From assembly GCA_903884915.1 (NCBI GenBank), contig CAISGS010000573.1, positions 1-6,195 on the forward strand: DNA of 6,195 bases, written 5' to 3'. A program made the position numbers and the translations under genes. The DNA comes from an uncultured Caulobacteraceae bacterium (GTDB taxonomy: Bacteria > Pseudomonadota > Alphaproteobacteria > Caulobacterales > Caulobacteraceae). Below, in pieces: positions 1 through 4,958 of this stretch; the stretch's first letter is position 1, and each line of letters begins with the position of its first letter. A model generated the notes under the pieces. That model ran no database searches and had not been told where the DNA came from. It saw nothing but the letters and a program-made list of their open reading frames with translations.

Positions 1-1
1 G

Positions 2-1660
2 GCCACGGCCTATGCCGATGATGCCGACCACGCCCAGCGCATCTATGACTATATCTCCAAGCTTTGGTTCATGCCCGCAACGCCGGTCCTGTCCAATGGC
101 GGCGCCGACCGTGGCCTGCCGATCAGCTGTTTCCTCAATTCTGTCTCTGACAGCCTCGAAGGCATTGTCGGCACTTGGAACGAGAATGTCTGGCTGGCCG
201 CCAATGGCGGCGGCATCGGCACCTATTGGGGCAGCGTTCGCTCCATCGGTGAGCGGGTTAAGGGCCAGGGCCAGACCTCCGGCATCATCCCCTTCATCCG
301 GGTCATGGACAGCCTGACGCTCGCCATCAGCCAAGGCTCCCTGCGCCGCGGCTCGGCGGCGGTCTATCTGGACGTTCACCACCCCGAGATCGAAGAGTTC
401 CTCGAGATCCGCAAGCCTTCTGGCGACTTCAACCGCAAGTCCTTGAACCTGCACCACGGCATTTCGCTGACCGACGAGTTCATGGAATCGGTGCGCGATG
501 GCACGCCCTTTGGCCTGCGCTCGCCCAAGACCGGTGAAGTGGTCAAGCATGTCGATGGCCGTAGCCTGTGGCAGAAGATCCTCGAGATCCGCCTCCAGAC
601 CGGCGAGCCCTATCTGATCTTCTCCGACACGGTGAACCGCGCCATGCCGCAGCATCAGCGCGATCTGGGCCTGAAGGTGCGTCAGTCGAACCTCTGTTCG
701 GAAATCATGCTCCATACCGGCCCTGACCATAGGGGCCAGGAGCGCACCGCCGTTTGCTGTCTGTCGTCGGTCAATGCCGAGTCCTTCATGGAATGGCGCG
801 ATCACCCGACCTTCATCGAGGACGTCTACCGCTTCCTCGACAATGTGCTGCAAGACTTCATCGACCGGGCCCCCCCTGCCATGGAACCTGCCCGCTATGC
901 TGCCCAGTGCGAGCGTTCGGTGGGTCTGGGCCTGATGGGTTTCCACTCGTTCCTACAGGCCCAGAACGTGCCGTTCGAAAGCGCGCTGGCCAAGTCGTGG
1001 AACATGCGCCTGTTCAAGCATCTGCGCCGCGAATCAGACAAGGCCTCGCGGGTCTTGGCCGAAGAGCGCGGCGCCTGCCCTGACGCCGCCGAAAAGGGCG
1101 TGATGGAGCGGTTCTCGCACAAGATCGCCATCGCCCCGACCGCTTCGATCTCGATCATCTGCGGTGGCACCTCTGCCGGTATCGAGCCGATCCCCGCCAA
1201 TATCTATACCCACAAGACCCTGTCCGGCTCGTTCGCGGTCAAGAATCCCTATCTGGAACAGGTTCTGGCAGCCAAGGGTCGCAACACCGAAGAGGTTTGG
1301 AGCTCGATCCTCGAGAATGAAGGTTCCGTCCAGCATCTGGATTGGCTGACCCAAGACGAGAAGGATATCTTCAAGACCGCCTTCGAACTGGATCAGCGCT
1401 GGATTATCGAGCTGGCGGCGGACCGCACGCCTGAAATCTGCCAGTCACAGTCCCTGAACGTCTTCATCCCCGGTGACGTCGACAAGTGGGACCTGCACAT
1501 GCTGCACTATTCAGCGTGGGAGCGCGGCGTGAAGTCGCTCTACTATCTGCGTTCGAAGTCCGTACAACGCGCGGCCTTTGCCGGTAGCGAGACCCATGTG
1601 GCTGTCGAAGCCATGGAAACGCCCAAGACGGACTATGAGGAATGTCTCGCCTGCCAATAG
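2..1660 (+). CDS. nrdA: Ribonucleoside-diphosphate reductase alpha (large) subunit, class I, 5'-truncated by window edge
   Basis: This is the catalytic subunit of class I ribonucleotide reductase, which reduces ribonucleoside diphosphates to deoxyribonucleotides in the cytoplasm together with NrdB, encoded at 3085. The open frame runs from base 2 without a start, so the N-terminus (any ATP-cone and part of the helical N-terminal domain) is off the window; 552 residues are visible. Counting from the first visible residue, C43 in ISCFLNS matches the first active-site cysteine (E. coli C225). N230-L-C232-S-E234 is the NxCxE motif with the thiyl-radical cysteine (C439). C252 in VCCLSS matches the partner cysteine (C462). 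Y514-Y515 in LYYLRS are the radical-transfer tyrosines (Y730/Y731). The tail ends in a CxxC pair, C548/C551, that passes electrons from thioredoxin or glutaredoxin. A terminator follows 40 bp after the stop. Identity is very secure. Confidence 0.97.
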   Translation, partial: ATAYADDADHAQRIYDYISKLWFMPATPVLSNGGADRGLPISCFLNSVSDSLEGIVGTWNENVWLAANGGGIGTYWGSVRSIGERVKGQGQTSGIIPFIRVMDSLTLAISQGSLRRGSAAVYLDVHHPEIEEFLEIRKPSGDFNRKSLNLHHGISLTDEFMESVRDGTPFGLRSPKTGEVVKHVDGRSLWQKILEIRLQTGEPYLIFSDTVNRAMPQHQRDLGLKVRQSNLCSEIMLHTGPDHRGQERTAVCCLSSVNAESFMEWRDHPTFIEDVYRFLDNVLQDFIDRAPPAMEPARYAAQCERSVGLGLMGFHSFLQAQNVPFESALAKSWNMRLFKHLRRESDKASRVLAEERGACPDAAEKGVMERFSHKIAIAPTASISIICGGTSAGIEPIPANIYTHKTLSGSFAVKNPYLEQVLAAKGRNTEEVWSSILENEGSVQHLDWLTQDEKDIFKTAFELDQRWIIELAADRTPEICQSQSLNVFIPGDVDKWDLHMLHYSAWERGVKSLYYLRSKSVQRAAFAGSETHVAVEAMETPKTDYEECLACQ

Positions 1661-1700
1661 GCCGACCGAGCGGACCTAAAACACTCTGCTGAAATATAAG

Positions 1701-1732
1701 CGCCATCGGTTCGACAGAGCCGGTGGCGTTTT
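1701..1732 (+). terminator. Rho-independent terminator of nrdA
   Basis: An 11-bp stem pairs CGCCATCGGTT (1701-1711) with AGCCGGTGGCG (1718-1728), with two G-U pairs and a 6-base loop CGACAG. A run of four T follows at 1729-1732, and A-rich sequence precedes the stem, so it can extend by A-T pairs. It lies 40 bp after the nrdA stop and closes that transcript. The downstream gene and nrdB therefore probably need their own promoters, unless readthrough occurs. Confidence 0.8.
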
Positions 1733-1769
1733 GCTGCTCAGACATTGTTTAGAAAAACCGAATAGAATG

Positions 1770-1787
1770 GAACCCAACAGCGGGTTC
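1770..1787. repeat. Small inverted repeat upstream of the LpxR-like gene
   Basis: A perfect 6-bp inverted repeat, GAACCC / GGGTTC, flanks a 6-base AACAGC loop. No T-run follows, so it is not an intrinsic terminator. It could be a hairpin in the leader of the gene at 1874 or chance; no function is assigned. The rest of the 213-bp gap (1661-1873) holds the nrdA terminator and a short palindrome at 1811-1821. No convincing -35/-10 pair was found. Confidence 0.3.
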
Positions 1788-1810
1788 GTCAGTTTCGGGC
1801 TTGTCATGGG

Positions 1811-1821
1811 CACGAGTCGTG
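1811..1821. repeat. Perfect 11-base palindrome containing a GANTC site
   Basis: CACGA-G-TCGTG reads as a perfect inverted repeat around a central G. It contains GAGTC at 1814-1818, the recognition site of the cell-cycle methylase CcrM in Caulobacterales. It lies 53 bp before the LpxR-like start codon, a plausible place for an operator. No known regulator motif is recognised, so the regulatory role is speculative. Confidence 0.3.
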
Positions 1822-1873
1822 TGATTGGCTTCTTAGGCCCCATTTTGGGTTTTCGGATTGGCGAGGACGGTTC

Positions 1874-2887
1874 ATGCGGCCCTTGGTCTGGGTGATAGCG
1901 GGAATGGGGTGCGCGCTTGCCGCGGCGCCCTTTGCTGCGTCCGCTCGGCCTCAGCCCGCTGCGGCTAAGGCTCCGGTGTCACCCGGAGCCTTAGAACGAT
2001 CTTTCCTAATGATGGATATGGCGCGCCCAACCTTCACCGCGCCCGCTCCTGGTTTTCAACGCACGAGCCTTGACGATTTCACAACCAGCCCACGCTTTAA
2101 GGGGGATGATCATCCTGCCCGCGTTATGGGCGGGGTGTTCGAGATGCCCACCTATCGCGGTACGCCGCTAGACCCGGTCCGTCTCGTGCCCACTGCCCAG
2201 GTGAGCGGTGAAGGCCCGATGGTTTGGCGCACCGAGGAGGTGCTTCTGGATGGCTCCAAGGGTCGAACCAAGGGGGTGGTCGACAGTCTGCGCATGACCA
2301 TCGGGGCTGTGGCACGTTTGCCCGCGGGTCTGGCGATGGGACGCGACCTAGAGACGGCGGACCTCGACCCCAAGACGTTCGATCTTTCTTACACGCGCGG
2401 CTGGCCATCGGCCCTGACCCTCAAGGCGGGGGCCTATGATCTGGATGTGTCGCCCCATGCCGGTCTGGGCATGTCCAATGCCGGGGGCTCTGCCGAGGCC
2501 GGGGCTATGGTCCGGTTCGGCTCCAATCTTGATACTGAATTTGTCCAGCGGTTTGCGTCTGGCCTCGGCATCCATGCTGTGGATGGCGCGCGCTATGGTG
2601 ATCAAGGGCGCTGGTACCTGTTTGCCGCCGCCAGTGGCCGGGCTGTGGGCCTGAACATGACCCGCGACAGCCGAACCGGCGATCTGCGGCGCAGCGGTTG
2701 GTCCGTCGATCCCTCTGCCGCCATTATTGGCGACAGCCAAGCCGGTTTCGGTTGGCGCAAGGGGGCCATGCAGGCTTCGCTCGGCTATCTGCACCGAGAG
2801 ATGAAGAACGAGTTTGGCGTGCGCGGGGCGGGCATGGGCGGTGACTCTATGGTCGCCTTCTCAATGTCGATCCATCCCCGCCCCTAA
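1874..2887 (+). CDS. Exported LpxR-like (DUF2219) outer-membrane family protein, probably non-catalytic
   Basis: The 337-residue protein begins with a signal peptide: Arg2, a hydrophobic stretch at about 4-22, and a likely signal peptidase I cleavage after A24 (AASA|RP). From about residue 188 it resembles the C-terminal half of the LpxR lipid A deacylase family. The YDLDVSPHAGLGMSN block (188-202) and AGAMVRFGSNLDTEF (209-223) look like that family's D-V-x-P-H-x-G and A-G-x-x-x-R-x-G-x-N-L segments. WYLFAAASGRAV (247-258), GDSQAGFGW (286-294) and the final strands (298-305, 325-333) fit an antiparallel beta-barrel. The N-terminal half lacks the E-N-D and Y-x-N-G type segments of active LpxR, and the protein ends in IHPRP rather than the usual aromatic residue. 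GAGGA at 1863-1867 is a ribosome binding site 6 bases before the ATG. Family assignment is from remembered motifs; lipid A deacylation should not be assumed. Confidence 0.65.
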   Translation: MRPLVWVIAGMGCALAAAPFAASARPQPAAAKAPVSPGALERSFLMMDMARPTFTAPAPGFQRTSLDDFTTSPRFKGDDHPARVMGGVFEMPTYRGTPLDPVRLVPTAQVSGEGPMVWRTEEVLLDGSKGRTKGVVDSLRMTIGAVARLPAGLAMGRDLETADLDPKTFDLSYTRGWPSALTLKAGAYDLDVSPHAGLGMSNAGGSAEAGAMVRFGSNLDTEFVQRFASGLGIHAVDGARYGDQGRWYLFAAASGRAVGLNMTRDSRTGDLRRSGWSVDPSAAIIGDSQAGFGWRKGAMQASLGYLHREMKNEFGVRGAGMGGDSMVAFSMSIHPRP

Positions 2888-2953
2888 ATCTGCGATTACG
2901 AGGCGGTGAAGGCCTGATTTTCTGGTCGGCTGACCGGTGCTGTTAAGGTTCTG

Positions 2954-2962
2954 TTATCCACA
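2954..2962 (+). promoter_or_regulatory. Perfect DnaA box upstream of nrdB
   Basis: TTATCCACA is an exact match to the consensus DnaA box TTATNCACA. It lies in the 197-bp gap between the LpxR-like gene and nrdB, 122 bp before the nrdB start codon. DnaA is known to control nrdAB transcription in E. coli and to act as a cell-cycle transcription factor in Caulobacter, so a role in timing nrdB expression is a reasonable inference. No second consensus box was found in the gap, so this is not an origin. Confidence 0.6.
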
Positions 2963-3053
2963 GTGCCTCCAACATCTTGTGGGCGGATCGCGATCAAGCC
3001 CTAGATAGAGCGTGTAGCTCTGCTAACGTCGTCTTTGGCTTGGCTTTGCTATC

Positions 3054-3058
3054 GATTC
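3054..3058. promoter_or_regulatory. GANTC (CcrM-type) methylation site just before nrdB
   Basis: GATTC lies 26 bp before the nrdB start, in or close to its leader or promoter. In Caulobacterales and many other alphaproteobacteria, CcrM methylates GANTC late in the cell cycle, and intergenic sites can affect transcription. A few other GANTC sites occur inside genes (for example 485, 779, 1031, 1243, 2843), so a single site could be chance. No clear -10/-35 promoter was identified beside it. Confidence 0.35.
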
Positions 3059-3084
3059 GCTGATTTGCTTTTGGGACTGACCTG

Positions 3085-4146
3085 ATGACCGTTCAATCTT
3101 CGCTTATTCGTCCTGGGCTGATCACGCGTCCGGGTCTCTTGACCCCTTCGGCGGCCTATAAGCCGTTCCGTTATCCCTGGGCCTATGACTTCTGGAAGCG
3201 GCAGCAGCAGGTCCACTGGATGCCTGAAGAGGTGCCATTGGGCGAGGACTGTAAGGATTGGGCGACCAAGCTTAATGACGGTGAGCGCAACCTGCTGACT
3301 CAGATCTTCCGCTTCTTTACCCAGTCGGATATCGAAGTCGCCGACAACTATATGGAACGCTACAGCACGGTGTTTAAGCCCACAGAAGTGAAGATGATGT
3401 TGTCGTCCTTTGCCAATATGGAGACCATCCATATTGCCGCCTATGCGCTGCTGCTCGAAACCATCGGCATGCCCGAGAGCGAGTTCGGGGCTTTCCTTGA
3501 ATATGAAGCCATGAAGGCCAAGCACGACTATATGGGCCAGTTCGGCGTCGGCACGGATGCCGATATTGCCCGGACGCTGGCCATGTTTGGCGGCTTTACC
3601 GAAGGGCTACAGCTCTTTGCCTCCTTTGCCATGCTCATGAACTTCCCGCGCTTCAACAAGATGAAGGGCATGGGCCAGATCGTATCTTGGTCGGTGCGCG
3701 ATGAGAGCCTGCACTGCGAAGGTATTGTTCAGCTCTATCATGCTTTCAATGCCGAGACCGGCGTGGTCACCAAGGCCGTGGCCGACGATATTGTCGACTG
3801 CTGCAAGCACGTCGTCAGCCTCGAAGACAAGTTCATCGATCTGGCCTTCGAGGCCGGTGAGGTTGAAGGCATGACGCCTAAGGATATCAAGACCTATATC
3901 CGCTACATCGCCGACTGGCGCCTGCGCCAGCTGGACCTGCCAACCGTCTATGGTGTGACAGAAAACCCGCTGCCTTGGCTGCAGGTCCTACTGTCCGGCG
4001 TCGAACATGCCAACTTCTTCGAGGCCCGCTCGACCGAATATTCCAAGGCCGCGACCAAGGGCCAATGGCACGGGGCCGAAGGGGTCTGGGGCGAGTTTGA
4101 CAAGCTCCTGTCCAAGCGCACCGAAAACGTGCTGCCGGCGGAGTAG
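3085..4146 (+). CDS. nrdB: Ribonucleoside-diphosphate reductase beta (small) subunit, class Ia-type
   Basis: The 353-residue protein is the R2 subunit of class I ribonucleotide reductase, a ferritin-like helical protein. Its diiron centre makes the tyrosyl radical sent to NrdA. All six metal ligands are visible with spacing identical to mouse R2: D82 (QSDIE), E113 and H116 (METIH), E173 (FTEGL), E207 and H210 (RDESLH). The radical tyrosine is Y120 in HIAAY, so this is not a phenylalanine-type class Ic subunit. The flexible C-terminal tail that docks on NrdA ends in ENVLPAE. The ATG at 3085 is preceded by only a weak GGGA (3073-3076). The gene is separated from nrdA by about 1.4 kb, a terminator and another gene, so it probably has its own promoter in 2888-3084. 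It converges on the minus-strand pair, with 4 bp between stop codons. Confidence 0.97.
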   Translation: MTVQSSLIRPGLITRPGLLTPSAAYKPFRYPWAYDFWKRQQQVHWMPEEVPLGEDCKDWATKLNDGERNLLTQIFRFFTQSDIEVADNYMERYSTVFKPTEVKMMLSSFANMETIHIAAYALLLETIGMPESEFGAFLEYEAMKAKHDYMGQFGVGTDADIARTLAMFGGFTEGLQLFASFAMLMNFPRFNKMKGMGQIVSWSVRDESLHCEGIVQLYHAFNAETGVVTKAVADDIVDCCKHVVSLEDKFIDLAFEAGEVEGMTPKDIKTYIRYIADWRLRQLDLPTVYGVTENPLPWLQVLLSGVEHANFFEARSTEYSKAATKGQWHGAEGVWGEFDKLLSKRTENVLPAE

Positions 4147-4150
4147 GGAA

Positions 4151-4435
4151 TTAGTGAGGCTGGTGGTCTAGCGCCTGCTCAAGGACCAGCAGGGCTTGAG
4201 GGTGCGGTATTTTGAAATGGGCAGATAATTGCTCAGCTAGAGCGCCGCTTCTTTTGGCCCAAAGATCAACAAAATCCAACACAGTGGCGCCGATGAGGTC
4301 GCCGTCTGAGCCATAACGCCAGACGATGCCTTGTGAATCTTCGACACCTCTCGTCGCGGGCGCGGTCTGATTTGAGATATAGAGAACGTCTGTCAGGGCG
4401 TCATAGGTTACGCTGAAGGCTTGGCTAACCGCCAT
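4151..4435 (-). CDS. DUF2283 domain protein, putative antitoxin
   Basis: The 94-residue protein matches the small DUF2283 family. It has the opening Y11-D12-x3-D16-V-L-Y19-I pattern, then GIVWRYGSDGDLIGATVLDF (36-55), the usual V-x-x-Y-x-x-x-G-x-x-x-G-x-x-x-x-D-F strand pair. The C-terminal 40 residues are helical and less typical. The frame stays open upstream to 4651, but the ATG at 4435 is chosen because a strong ribosome binding site sits just before it and the domain starts at once. DUF2283 has no proven single function. Members often sit beside small toxin- or nuclease-like genes, and here the gene overlaps such a gene by 11 nt, so an antitoxin role is inferred. It ends 4 bp from the nrdB stop on the opposite strand. 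Confidence 0.8.
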   Translation of the reverse strand: MAVSQAFSVTYDALTDVLYISNQTAPATRGVEDSQGIVWRYGSDGDLIGATVLDFVDLWAKRSGALAEQLSAHFKIPHPQALLVLEQALDHQPH

Positions 4436-4778
4436 TTGCGTCTCTCCTCCAAACGATAGCCTCATCTGAAACTCGAGTTGAGGCGAAGAAAAAAGTCTTA
4501 ACCAGAGCGGAAGTCCCGTCAATGAGTTTAACGGGCACCCGGAAGGGGTCACCGGATGCATTTGTGGTTTGAGCATCGACATAGACATATGAGTGAGAAC
4601 GGCTTTTTTCAATGTGGGTCGGATTGAGCAAGGTGTTTTCGACAGCCGCAATCACAGACGGTAGATTGGCCGGAACTTCTGGGTGGTGAGCCCTGACATG
4701 ATCAATTGTCTCGTCATAAAGGCGCACATTCGAAACCTGTGGCAGGACACCTGTTCTGATTATTCGAAATACGCTCAT
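4425..4778 (-). CDS. Small PBECR/RelE-like nuclease-fold protein, putative toxin
   Basis: The 117-residue protein is first in a minus-strand pair with the DUF2283 gene. It has the layout of small phage/toxin nuclease-fold proteins (Barnase-EndoU-ColicinE5-RelE-like, PBECR). A helix carries H27 and H31-H32-P33-E34 (DHVRAHHPEV), then comes ENTLLNPTHIEKSRS (48-62). Strand YVYVDA (64-69), strand FRVPVKLI (79-86) and LVKTFFFAS (92-100) follow. The His-x3-HPE motif, the N-P turn and the final V-K-T-x-F strand are the recognisable points. The family call is from motif memory and is moderate; nuclease activity is inferred. The ATG at 4778 has only a weak, distant GAGG, in contrast to the strong site of its partner. 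A hand count of 4441-4620 gives about 48% GC against about 62% for 5341-5520 in amn, hinting at horizontal acquisition. Confidence 0.6.
   Translation of the reverse strand: MSVFRIIRTGVLPQVSNVRLYDETIDHVRAHHPEVPANLPSVIAAVENTLLNPTHIEKSRSHSYVYVDAQTTNASGDPFRVPVKLIDGTSALVKTFFFASTRVSDEAIVWRRDANGG
4441..4450 (-). promoter_or_regulatory. Strong ribosome binding site for the DUF2283 gene
   Basis: Read on the minus strand this is GGAGGAGAGA, an excellent Shine-Dalgarno sequence, 5 bases from the ATG at 4435 (about 7-10 from the GGAGG core). It lies inside the end of the upstream minus-strand gene. It fixes the start at 4435 rather than at the in-frame ATGs at 4465 or 4651. It also suggests that the second gene is translated more strongly than the first, as expected for an antitoxin. 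Confidence 0.7.
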
Positions 4779-4936
4779 ACGGGTTGATGAGACCTCGTCT
4801 TTGAAACCTCAGCCTCTATGACGCCCAAACATTAAAATGCCATCTAAAATCGTGTTTCTGTAATCAGTCTATAGCCATCCCTTTTCCACGACATCGGCAA
4901 CGGCTCTGGACGCTGCGCCCCCACTTCCCAATCCTA

Positions 4937-4957
4937 GCCATTTCAGGTAGGAATGGC
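4937..4957 (+). promoter_or_regulatory. Hairpin presenting the amn ribosome binding site
   Basis: GCCATT (4937-4942) pairs perfectly with AATGGC (4952-4957) around a 9-base loop holding the Shine-Dalgarno-like AGGTAGG (4945-4951). The right arm covers the ATG at 4953, leaving the in-frame ATG at 4959 just outside. It may tune translation or be chance. The rest of the 180-bp divergent gap (4779-4958) is AT-richer at 4810-4880 and presumably carries promoters for both directions, but no confident -35/-10 pair was found. Confidence 0.3.
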
Positions 4958-4958
4958 C

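Noticed and set aside
1034..1354. Minus-strand open frames inside nrdA (also 895-1200)
   Set aside because: They lie antisense to strongly conserved NrdA coding sequence, carry no recognisable domain, and are expected in GC-rich DNA.
1745..1768. TTGTTT...TAGAAT as a sigma-70 promoter for the LpxR-like gene
   Set aside because: The spacing is only 12 bases, too short for a normal promoter.
3036..3050. Sigma-54-like promoter TGGCTT...TTTGCT before nrdB
   Set aside because: The GG and GC elements are 9 rather than 10 bases apart, and the match is helped by a simple TGGCT repeat.
4159..4191. Possible hairpin GCTGGT...ACCAGC at the convergent nrdB/DUF2283 junction, as a terminator
   Set aside because: The stem is only 6 bp with a large loop, there is no T-run on either strand, and it lies inside the DUF2283 coding region.
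4436..4651. Long N-terminal extension (72 residues) of the DUF2283 gene to an ATG at 4651
   Set aside because: The extension lies wholly inside the upstream minus-strand gene in another frame and shows no domain. The strong ribosome binding site at 4441-4450 supports the ATG at 4435.
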